From Drosophila persimilis (Eukaryota; Arthropoda; Insecta; Diptera; Drosophilidae): a stretch of DNA of 64,000 bases. The notes under the pieces are model-generated. The model was given only the letters and a program-made list of their open reading frames with translations, had not been told where the DNA came from and ran no database searches. Shown piece after piece: positions 1 to 9,623 of this stretch (position 1 is its first letter; each line of letters starts with the position of its first letter). The DNA is taken from contig NW_020825317.1 of assembly GCF_003286085.1 (NCBI RefSeq), positions 2,914,001-2,978,000 of the forward strand, given 5' to 3'. The position numbers and the translations under genes are program-made.

Positions 1-543
1 GAGGGCGACCCCGTGCCCTATGGTAGCACCTTATTGCTCGTAGGCAACTTTCCTGAGATGGTTGGTCTCTCTCTTGGCATTGCCGCATCACACACCTCCT
101 CCATGAGTTTTGCCAGTTTCTGAGCCAGGCCCTCTGCCGTTTCCCGAACTGGGCTGCAGTTGGCTTTGCGCAGAGACTCCGCGAAAGTTCTCACATCCTG
201 GCGGTCATCCTACCATTTAGGGCCGGTAGTCTTGGCTCGTTGTCTCTTCTGTGCTTTTCCGCAGTCGAAATGGATCGCCTTTTGGTCACTAAACGTAACC
301 TCATCGCGTACTCTCCACGAAACTCCCCTACAGAATGAGGCGCTCATGAAGGTTAGATCGATAATAGATCCACGCCCCGCCTTGAAGTATGCCAGTTTTC
401 TTCCGTCGTTTTGCAAGTATTACATCCAAGGACGCTAATTCCTCAAGCAGACACGTGCCTTTGGCGTTATTTTCCTTACTGTCCCACTCCACGGACCACG
501 TATTAAAAACCCCCTCTACTACCACTATGTTTGCCAGCATCAT
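1..543 (-). pseudogene. Non-LTR retrotransposon endonuclease fragment (R1/LOA-like)
   Basis: Two overlapping minus-strand frames (543-328 and 416-210) together give the C-terminal part of an exonuclease-endonuclease-phosphatase domain as found in R1, LOA and I-type LINEs. It reads NIVVVEGVFNTWSVEWDSKE and then, after a frame change, IIDLTFMSASFCRGVSWRVR with DEVTFSDQKAIHFD. The conserved features are the S-x-IDLTF strand and the SD-(H/Q) near the end. Downstream a third segment has LMEEVCDAAMPRE, also typical of these ORF2 proteins. The frameshift and stops show it is dead. It runs off the left edge of the window. Confidence 0.7.
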
Positions 544-857
544 TTGAAAGCGCTATTGTGTATGTGTGTGTGGGATTCCATAAAATCAAAGAGTCAGACA
601 ACGCTTCTACACTACACTAGGCAAAAATTGAACTTTGCAATTTTGAAAAGATGATAGATGCAGCTATAAGTTTTACCTGAACAGTTTGTAGCTTAAGCGT
701 ATCGACTGGAAAATATTGGGCTTACAAATTCAAAACTGAACATCTTTTTGTGGTATTTTTTCCCGAAATCTTTTAAAACTCGGAAGAAGTCGAAATAAAT
801 TCACTCCTAAAGTTTTTGTTTTATAAGTACATTTATAAGTACATTGCCAATCCTTCA

Positions 858-964
858 AATGCCGCATTTTGCCATAAAATTCGGTTATTCGTAATACAGC
901 CATTCATATTTCAAACGACATTTGAGACGGAACATAACGGAATCTAACGGCAAAATGCGGCATT
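858..964. repeat. Short inverted repeat (16-bp arms), MITE-like
   Basis: AATGCCGCATTTTGCC at 858-873 is exactly complementary to 949-964, with a 75-nt spacer. A related sequence, AATGCCGCATTTTAC, occurs alone at 27474-27488. This suggests the terminus of a small mobile element. The family is not recognised. Confidence 0.45.
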
Positions 965-983
965 CAGAGGCTATCTTGAGAGC

Positions 984-1203
984 ATTGCCCTGGTTGATGA
1001 TCTCGGTTTTATATTAGACGCCAAGTTAAAATTTTCTGAGCTCATTTCTACCATGGTAAATAAGGCCATGGGCTTGCTTGAGTTATTAATAAGGTAGTCA
1101 AAGGAACTTTATGACCCCTATTTAACAAAGAGTCTCTATATCTCGTCTCTGGTTCGTCCAATTTTAGAAAATGACTCTTGTGTATGGTGCCCTCAGTATA
1201 AAG
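984..1203 (+). pseudogene. Non-LTR reverse-transcriptase C-terminal fragment
   Basis: The plus strand translates as ALVDDLGFILDAKLKFSELI, MVNKAMGLLELLIR, a stop, then SKELYDPYLTKSLYISSLVR, PILENDSCVWCPQYKVH. This matches the DLGV-x-LD-x-KL and VRP-x-LEY-x-S-x-VW-x-PQ blocks that follow the polymerase domain in jockey/I-type LINEs. In-frame stops and its short length show it is a remnant. An INE-1-like copy begins immediately after it. Confidence 0.7.
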
Positions 1204-1211
1204 TACACCAC

Positions 1212-1767
1212 GACCGTATAGGGGTATATTAGATTTGTGGGGAAAGTTGATGTACATATGTAACGTCCAGAAGGAAGCGTTGCCGACCCCATAAAGTATA
1301 CACATACATATATTCTTGATCAGTATCGTCGATTGAGCCATGTCTTTCTGTCGTTTCCTATGAGCGCCTAGTGCTAAGAGACTATAAGAACTAGAGCAAC
1401 GATATTTTGTATCCAGACTTCTGTGATATGTCACTGTCACAAGTGTATTTCAAAACTTCACCCCGCCCCTTTCCGCCCCCACAAAGAACGGAAATCTGTG
1501 GCATCCACAAGTTCAAAGAGACGAGAAAACCAAAAACGCAAAATTGTAGAGAATGACAATATCTATCAGAATAATGAAAACCTGAATCACATCGGATCAT
1601 TTTTGTAGCCAAAAGGAACAAATCAATTTGCAGTGGCTACGCAGTGCCCGACGACACGTTCAGACTGATTTGCTGTCTCTCTCGCACATACTTCTTGTGG
1701 CTCAATGTACGCGCCGTCTGCCGGGGGAGAGCCATACTGACTACGTATCGAACTCACTCCTCCTCGT
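1212..1767 (+). mobile_element. DINE-1/INE-1-like copy (degenerate)
   Basis: It begins near the GGGGTATATTAGATTTGTGG head and includes GACCCCATAAAGTATA, TTCTTGATCAG and the TCGATTGAGCCATGTC motif. The mid-block with ACTATAAGAACTAGAGCAAC follows, then the GTGGCTACGCAGTGCCCGAC region and a decayed 3' end. There is no long open frame of its own. It matches better copies in this window. Confidence 0.75.
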
Positions 1768-1848
1768 TTCTTATAGTATCCGCATGTAACAGGCATCTGC
1801 TTGGTGTCACATGGGCCACATTGTGGTGCATTCTTTGCATATCAACGG

Positions 1849-1942
1849 CCTCTCTCCACCTTTCTCTCTCTTTTTCCGTCTTTTTCTTTCTATTTCTCTC
1901 TCTTCTTCTCTCTTTTTCGCTCTTTCTCCCTCTCTCTCTCGA
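1849..1942 (+). repeat. Pyrimidine-rich tract
   Basis: About 95 nt of almost pure C/T built of CTCTCT, TTTTC and TTTCT units; the minus strand is GAGA-rich. No gene is associated with it. The conceptual Arg/Glu-rich minus-strand product is an artefact of this repeat. Confidence 0.7.
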
Positions 1943-2813
1943 CAAACATGATAAGTGTGTTGCGAATGTTTAATTAGGTTTTGGTCCTAGGATCCCATAT
2001 AAAGAGTGTGCCTTGGCCACGCCAAAAACAGATGGAGAGGAAGAGAGAGGAGAGCAGTCATTGTCCATTATTTAGGGCTGTTAGGCGATTTCCGTGCTCA
2101 AATTGAATATTTTCTGAGCTTGGCAGCAGACACTTTGCCTCTATTCCCTTTACGCATACTCTTGCATGTCGTATTTCCTATTTTAAGCAAATGCAACATG
2201 CACACACACACATTGAAATACATGCAACACATGCAGCTTAAGGAATTAAGGGGAAATAGAGTCAGACGCAGAGGCAGAGAGTCAGAGTTGGAGCCGGTGT
2301 AGGAGCCATTGGCAGAGGGAGAGGCAGAGTGAGAGGCAGAGTGAGAGAAAATAAAACGTTGCCAGCCACACGCCATTTTCATGTTGCATCCTGCCATTAC
2401 AGCTGCACATACACACTCACTAGCACATATGTACACACAAAGAGTGAGAGAGAGGCAGAGGCAGCAAACGGCTCTGGATTCTCGATTCTTGTTGGTAGCC
2501 CCGCATGCAAAACTGCTCGTTTATTCAACAACATAAACATTGTTGTGCACATAAATTTATACAAAGTTCTAGTTTACATACCAGTATATATACCCCTCCC
2601 AGGCGGTGACTGGATGGGCAGGTTTCAGGGGGTGTTTGTGGGGCCGGACCCGAAGCAATAGCTATAGCTATAGACGGAGAGGGAGAGGGAGCTGGAGCAG
2701 GGATCAGAAAAGGGGCCGAGGCCGGGCAAGCTGGCACAGTTAACGCTTTGAATCGATATTCATATCAACCGCAAAATGTGTGTCGCTGCTGTTGCTTTCC
2801 TCTCGTTCCGCCA

Positions 2814-3026
2814 TTTTTATACCCGATACTCAAAAATGGTATAGGGGTATATTAGACTTGTGGTGAAAGTGGATGTGTGTAACACATAGAAGGAAGCGTT
2901 TCCGACCCCATTAAATATATATATTCTTGATCAGCATCAATACTCAAGTCGATTTGGCCAGAACTGTCTGTCCGTTCCGATGAGCGTCTAGATCTCAGAG
3001 ACTATAAAAGCTAGAGACCAGTCTAC
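2814..3026 (+). mobile_element. INE-1-like copy, 3'-truncated
   Basis: The intact head TTTTTATACCCGATACTCAA is followed by GGGGTATATTAGACTTGTGG, the GACCCCAT-TATATATATTCTTGATCAGCATC block and TCTGTCCGTTCC. Similarity is lost after ACTATAAAAGCTAGAG, so the 3' half is missing. Confidence 0.8.
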
Positions 3027-6000
3027 ACACTCGTAGAATGCAAGATATTGTATTCGATAAACTATAAAACATTTCGAGCAAGTGTATCTAACTGGTAAAA
3101 CGCCAAAACCGATGCTCATGCAGATCCTTCATGTTTCGAATATTTCCCCACACTACGGTTTACAGAATTGATATGACACTCAGAAATTATCTACCCATTT
3201 TCAAAACATGTTGCCATGAGCTACTCAGCTACGCCCCAAGTACCGGGGTGTATCAGAGTCGAAATGTTGACCTTTTTTCATCCCTTTTGCTGTTGTGCTG
3301 GCGGAAATTAGACTGCACATTTTTATGCATTTAAAGCACCTGCAGGACAGGACACGAACTGGACACAAGTACTCTTAGGACACGGCCAGGGACACGCTGA
3401 TGGTGTTCCGACAAAGGCCCCTTGGCATTCGCCATATGCTCCCAATTTGTCGGCGGGAGCTGCAATTTGATTCTGTTCGCTTTCGACGGCCTCCAGGCAA
3501 AGTTCAACGCCCATGGAAGACTCGTATTGAACGATTTGCATCACTTACCCTTTCTCTCGCTATATCGCCTTTTTCTAGTTTGGTTTTTGGCCCAAACAAG
3601 GGTTAGTGTCTGCCTTAATCGATGCATTTTGTGAGAACTGCGAAAGAAGATAATGTGTAATATTCTCTGCTAAAAAATTTAATTTAATGGAGTTTCAAGG
3701 CAGTAGAGTGGGATAAATATTAAGAACACTTTTCTCATCTTTGATATAAGAAGTTTTTGTATTCTCGGAAACCTATTATGCACCAGAACTCTGAACTAGA
3801 GGAATCCCAAAAATCTACTGCTGCCTTAAGACAATTTAAGCTCCCATTAAAGATACCAATACATATATGAGCTATATGTTCTTTTTGTATGATATTTTAA
3901 ATTAAATAAATGAATAAAAGTCTTCTCTTAAATATTGTTTCACGACATGCCACAGTCTGCGGGCAGCAGCTCGCAGCCAATCACCCAAACACCCACTTTC
4001 CCTGTTTCCCTTTTGTTTCCTGTGGTGGCAAAAGGTCACAAAACTGGCAAAGTGGGTAAATTTGAGAGCTTTGGTGATTTTGGGGGCTAACCCGAAGCTT
4101 ATTAAAAACATTTCATTTTGGCTTGAGTTCGCGGTAAATAAATAAAATTCAAAGAACAAAAACAGCAGCAAAATGGCCGACAACCGAAAAATTTGTTGCC
4201 GCCATTCAACAGTTGGCCAACATTCAGGCTGAGGCTTTCTTGGTATTGCTGTGGGTACGGGGGTAGTGGGTGGTGTGGGTTTGGGATGGTGAGGGTTTTT
4301 GGGAACAAGGCCGCGTTTTGCCGCCTTCGTTGTGGTTTCTGTTTGCGTTAGCGTTTTGTCAGCCATGACAGCGGTGGCAATTGCGCCACCTGCGGCTTCA
4401 TATTGACACTCCTATATGTGCGAGAGTGTGTATGTGTGTATATATCTGTGTTTGACTTGGGTACAGATGTATGAATATATGGGTGTGTGTGGGTCTCTGT
4501 CCGTACCCTTGTTTGTTTATGAGCCCATAATCAAATTGCCCCATAATTATATGCAACAAAGTTGAAATCTTTCCGAACTGTTTCGACTTTTTGCCGCAGC
4601 ACATCTGCTAATGGTGGCTGCACCATCATTGACTCTGTCCCATCTGCTGTACTCCACATCCCACATCTCTCCACCCATTCTCCCATCCAGTCCTGTCCTG
4701 AATCGTCCAAATACCAGGAACGCACGCATGGATACGCCACGATAGCTGTTCGCAATGCGCTCGGAATTTTCAAGTGGTAATGGAAATGGGAACTCGACAA
4801 GGATTCCCCCTGCAAGCTCTGTGTTTGTATAATCCTTGAATTAGCCTGGAAATGAATGTGCAGCACAGGATAAAACTAACTGATGAAGAATTGAAATCAA
4901 AATTAAAAATTTATAAGGACAGGGTAATAGAATAATAAAAAAAAAATAAAAATAAAATAAAATAAAAAATATGTTCAATTGTAGAGATGCTCTAGAATGC
5001 GATTTGCTGCTTAATGCGTTATATTCAAAATTCAAGTGAAGCTTGCTTACCCTTTACTTACATGACTTTAAAAATTTGCGAAGTCAGGCAGCCCCCCCCC
5101 CACCCCACACACCCCCCCCCCCCCCCACTTACTGACGCTCAGTTCTGGGTAGCTGTTGTGGCCAGTCATCTTGCTCGATGGCTGAAGAAAGCTTCCACCG
5201 ACCCCTGTAAAGAGGTTCGAAGGAGCTGCTTCCATTGGCACTGACACTGCCACAGCCACAGCCACCGGTATGTTGCAGTCTTTTGTCTCTGTGCACCATT
5301 GTGGAAGTTGCACACGAGTTGCGGCCAGGAAAACAAAGGAGACAGATAAACTGATTGACAGATGAACAGAAAGAGGGAGAGAGGTACAGTGCACTTAAAC
5401 GAGGTCCAGCAGGGTCCAGGAAAATTGTGGGAATACATACACTAGCAGCGTGAGGGCGGGTGTCTAGCACTGTTTGACATTTGCTGTCATTGTCAACATC
5501 GTCGACAGTTCTTGCCGCTGCCGCTCCCACTACCGGCTCTGGTGCTTCTGCTTCTGCTTCTGCTGATGACCGCCTGCCACATGCCACAGCTTTGTGCAAT
5601 TTCCCAACCCTCAGCAGCACCCCACACCCGACACCCCTAGCACCGCCACAAGTCCAACCACCAGTGGGACAACGCCTTTGTCTCTGCGGTCGGCGCACGT
5701 CTGCTTATTGGGATTGTAGAGTGTCCAGCGGTTCTGTTTCTGTGTCGGTGTCTGGGTATGCCATATAGTCGTACTCGTACCGTGGTAGATGGTAACCAAG
5801 AACCAACAATCACCAGCAAGACCCACGCCCCCCAAAGCCGCTCCCACGCTCACATTTACGGGGACACACATTTACTGCACATTTCAATCGATTGTTACAC
5901 CACACGGCAGCGGAGGCACAGAGCAACCATTGCGTCAAGAATATCCGTAGACCCACTGTAGATCCGTCGACCCACCATGCAGGAAAAATATTTCATAAAA

Positions 6001-6610
6001 TATTTACATTATGGTTACAGGCTGTATCTGTTTCTGCCTCGGTTAATGTATGTATCCGTATCTGTCACTCGATCTTGGTCTCTATATTTATATATTAATC
6101 CATTTTGTTTCTTGTATATCATGTGCATATCTTGTCACTCCTATTTTCTCTACCAGTAACCCATTCCTCCCATTTCCTTTTACTAATTTCATATAATATT
6201 AGAGGGTAAACAAATGGGAGTCTTCGGCAGCGAATGAAGCGGAAGAAGAAAAATCATACCCCATGCCCACATACATAATACGTCTGGTTGAGTTCTTAGA
6301 TCTCACAGACTATAAAATCGAAATAAGGTTTTCAAACTGAACTTTTTTCATTTGCCTTTTAAAGTTCGACCCTAATCGGACCTAACCATTTAAAGATTAG
6401 ATACGAAATGGCAGAAATTCTAACTTATATTCCACCACCTATGAGGTGCAAAAACTACACGATCTGCATAAATTACAAGGATAACGGTCCAATAAATGTA
6501 TATGTAATTTTTTTAATGCCATATTTGCCAAAAAAGTGAAAAAAATTTTAATGGAAAGCCGGTTGTATCTTTTTTTATCAAGACCCAATATTTTAGAAAA
6601 GCCTTTATTA
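3027..6610. other. Upstream region with no supported gene
   Basis: This stretch has simple repeats, CA/GT-rich patches (near 4420-4490), an A-rich tract (4925-4975) and the long C-tract at 5091-5128. A small INE-1-like scrap (GTTCTTAGATCTCACAGACTATAAAA) lies near 6285-6315. Reading frames of 60-190 codons here lack conserved motifs and coding-like composition. Confidence 0.5.
5091..5128. repeat. Poly(C)/poly(G) tract, G-quadruplex-prone
   Basis: There are runs of C of about 10 and 16 separated by ACCCCACACA. The minus strand therefore carries long G runs able to form a quadruplex. It lies about 2.5 kb upstream of the Pde9 exon 1 start codon. Confidence 0.7.
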
Positions 6611-6795
6611 AAACGAGCGGCAACGTTGTGAGTCGCAGCTAGGGCCACAACTCTAAATTTATACCTGATATTCAATCAGTATGGCCTTCCTCCGCCAGAG
6701 GGTGCACACTGCACGAATATAAAGAATATATACACTTTTTGGGTCGGAAACGCTTTCTTCTGAGTGATACACACATTATCTTTCACTTTACTATC
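6611..6795 (-). mobile_element. INE-1-like copy, internally deleted
   Basis: On the plus strand it reads AACGAGCGGCAACGTTGTGA (the inverted 3' end), then CTAAATTTATACCTGATATTC, CAGTATGGCC and TCCGCCAGAGG. It jumps to TATATACACTTTTTGGGTCGGAAACG, so the middle of the element is missing. Confidence 0.7.
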
Positions 6796-6894
6796 TTTAG
6801 TGTGTGGGTACTACATAATTATTAGGAATCATATGACTAGCCTTTCCATACCCTCAAAATCTTATAAATAATTCCCATTTACCTCTTTTTCTAG

Positions 6895-7663
6895 ATTTGT
6901 TAGCGTCAAACGGAATCGTTGCCAAACGGAAACGGAAGTGAAGCCACACCACAACCCCAACCACGCAAAACGCCCCACCGACCAGTGAGGGAAGACGGTA
7001 GACCAGAGGGAAAGGGTGTCATCTGGGAGTCATCTGGAAGGGGAGGAGAAGCATATAACTGGCGAAGCAGACAAACAGTTGAATAATGCAAATTAAAATA
7101 CAATAAAATGTAAAACACAAGCAACAAGCTGGTGGAAAATAGCAAGAAAAAGCACTAAAGACACGCGAGTGAAGAGGGGAGAGTGAAGAGCGTGGAGAGT
7201 GGGTGGTGTTAGAGGTTGAAATGCCCAAAAATGCGTGTGGCGGCAACTTTTCCACTGAATTGATTTGAGCGGCGGAGTTGCGTATACGCGATTTAAGACG
7301 GAGACGGCAAGCGAGAATTTACATAATTTTGCTGCCGTAGCATAAAAAACATCAAAAACAAATTGCAAGTAACAAAAGAAACGGCCATAAAATGGCGCCA
7401 GCCTTGTAAAAATATAGCAAACGGAAAAGAGCAAAGGAAAATAGAAGGAGAGATATCCTTACTGCCCGCTCAAAATTAATTTATGCAGCGGCAGCAGCAG
7501 TAGCAGCAAACACCAAATCAAATACAAATACGGTTAAATATCAGAAAAAATAATAGCAATTAAAGCAGCGGACGGGGCCGCGAGAAGTGGGAGTAAGCGC
7601 GAGCGAACCGCGCGCCAAACGCAAGAGTCACAAAAGAAAAGGGTTCGTGAGGGTTGCCTATAA
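6895..7663 (+). promoter_or_regulatory. Probable Pde9 5' leader with short upstream ORFs
   Basis: This stretch upstream of the exon 1 ATG is purine-rich and repeat-poor, as Drosophila 5' leaders often are. A good acceptor-like sequence (ACCTCTTTTTCTAG) ends at 6894, so the leader may begin as a spliced exon, although a local transcription start is equally possible. It contains short upstream ORFs: ATG at 7220 (15 codons), ATG at 7391 (5 codons) and ATG at 7483 (ATGCAGCGGCAGCAGCAGTAG, 6 codons). No ATG lies between 7483 and 7664. I could not identify a TATA box or initiator with confidence. Confidence 0.4.
7483..7503 (+). promoter_or_regulatory. Upstream ORF (6 codons) before Pde9 start
   Basis: An ATG followed by CAG/CGG codons ends at TAG 160 nt before the Pde9 ATG, with no other ATG between. 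If included in the mRNA it would be read first by scanning ribosomes and could allow reinitiation. Its presence in the transcript is inferred. Confidence 0.35.
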
Positions 7664-9623
7664 ATGTACCAAGACAGCGGCTGCAGCAGCAGTAGCAGTC
7701 GACGTGGCAGCACCAGTGCAACAGCAGCAGCTGCAGCAGCACCAGGCGCTGCAACAGCAGGGGCTGCAACAGCAACAGGAACCAGCAGCAGCGACGAGGA
7801 AACCCTCGAGACACTCACAATTATAACCACAACCATAACCGAGACCGAGATCACTGCGGCTGCCACCACGGCAACGGCTACAGCGACATCCACAACCACA
7901 ACTGTTATAGCCACATCGACGGCAACGGCAGCAACAGCCGCAACATCAACAGTTGCAACCAGCGACATCGACGACAGCAGCTTGGCGGAGAGTGAGAGCG
8001 AGGAGTGCGAGTACATTGAGATCGATTGCCAGACAGCTCAGGGATCTTCGGGCAACTGCAGCACCAGCAGTGGCAGCGGCAAGGGTAATGCCGTGCTGCA
8101 ACGTGGCAACCAGCAGCAACTCCAGCATCCACACTCGCACCAGCAACAGTCAGCCACCACGCTAGGCGCCGATGTGCGGCTGCTGCGCAAGATCGGCTAT
8201 ATAGCATCTCGGGTCCGAGGCCTGTCAAAATTCTACGGCGACTTCCACCTGGTCAATCCGTACAGCGCTCGTCGCCAACGCCGCCAGCTGCAGGATATCC
8301 TGCTAAAGCACTCGATCTTCGATCCGGGCAAGGAGCGGGAGCGCGCCGTTCTTTTGGCAGCTGCCGCAGTGGCAGTTGGAGCAGCAGTCCAGGCAGCACC
8401 GCTTCCAGGTAACAGCAGCAGCAGTAGCATCGAGGCGGCCAGCAGTCACAGTCACAGCCGGAGTCGCAGTCGCAGCAGCGACCTGGAGGAGGAGGAGGAG
8501 CCCGAAGAGGAGTCACCCAACGAGGATCCGTTGGAGCAGCCGGACGACACAGAAGCAGCCACCATACCAGCAGGAGCATCAGGAGCAGCAGCCACAGCAA
8601 CCACAACCACAACAACCACCACGACCACGACTGTACGTCGCAAGTCCTCGAGCAGCTCGACGTTAAGCGGAGCGGCCGCCACCGTTTCCGGTTCCGTGTC
8701 CATTTCGGCCTCCGCCTCGCAGTCGTTCGCCTCTACCAGTACTCCGATCAACCTGCTGGAGGAGCTACTTATCCAGTTCTACGAGGACCAGGACCAGCAC
8801 CGCTGCAAGCTGACCGTCATTCGGCACCAGCGCGTCTGCAACTCCCCGGACACCACCAACAACAACTGCAATAACATTTACAACAATAATAATAACAACA
8901 ACAACAACAACACCACCACCACCACCGGCCTGGCCCTCACCATGTCCACATCCATGTCGAACATGCCAGTCACCAGCCCGGACAATCAGCAGCAGCAGCA
9001 ACTGCCCGGCAGCTCTACCAGCCAGGTGCCAGGGGCTGCCACAAGCACCGCCTCCTACTTGCAGCCCACCAGCCTGCCCGACGACAGCGAGAATCCCCGG
9101 CGGCGCCGCGCCAGCGATTGCTCAGCGGTACAGGCGGCTCAAGCGGCGTTGTCGAATCAACTGCACTGCATTACGCTGAAGAACAATAACTGCGCCACGG
9201 CGACGGGGAAGCTGCCCTTCCACCGCGGCAGCTGCGGCGCAGCCGGGGAGCACCTGCTCGCGGCAAACTCGATCGCCAATCGAGCCACCATCATTCTGAG
9301 TAAGTCCTGCAGCAATGTGGACGGCGGTGGCACCGGCATGGGCATGGGCATCGGTGTCGGTGTTGGAGTGGGCGTAGGCGTCACCAACCAAATGCGTTCC
9401 AGTGCAACAAACATCGAGTCGAATACCCTGAACGGAGCCCAGGACGCCATGGCCACCATTGCCGCAGCGGCAGCCTCAAACAATGGCAACGGCAACAACG
9501 AGTACAGCATCCTTCAACTGAACAACACGATCATTCAATGTCACTTCAACGATGACGATTTCCGCGCCCTGGTCAAGGATCTCAAGCGCAAGGTCGAGTA
9601 CACTGAGCGCATGAATTGGTTAT
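7664..9623 (+). CDS. Pde9: Pde9 coding exon 1 (low-complexity N-terminus)
   Basis: This exon encodes 653 codons plus the first base of Cys654. The ATG at 7664 is directly preceded by an in-frame TAA (7661-7663), so the frame cannot extend upstream without splicing. The donor GTGAGTA begins at 9624 and the unspliced frame stops at once (TAG at 9629). The protein is rich in Ala, Thr, Ser, Gln and Asn runs, including a poly-Thr stretch near 8605-8625 and a poly-Asn stretch near 8883-8912. Denser islands look folded or conserved: [11 protein letters not shown] near residue 115, a basic/hydrophobic block near residues 175-230 ([20 protein letters not shown]), [20 protein letters not shown] near 365-385, and a charged, possibly coiled-coil end ([18 protein letters not shown]). 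No named domain is recognised. It is joined to the enzyme by phase match only (T|GT = Cys). Confidence 0.82.

Noticed and set aside
3902..4366. 154-codon minus-strand frame with a hydrophobic segment
   Set aside because: Pro/Thr- and Phe-rich conceptual sequence over ordinary non-coding DNA, with no recognisable domain, AT-rich codons and no conserved-looking block.
5129..5698. 189-codon minus-strand frame
   Set aside because: Low-complexity Ala/Val/Gly translation of GC-rich simple sequence; overlapping frames on both strands are equally open.
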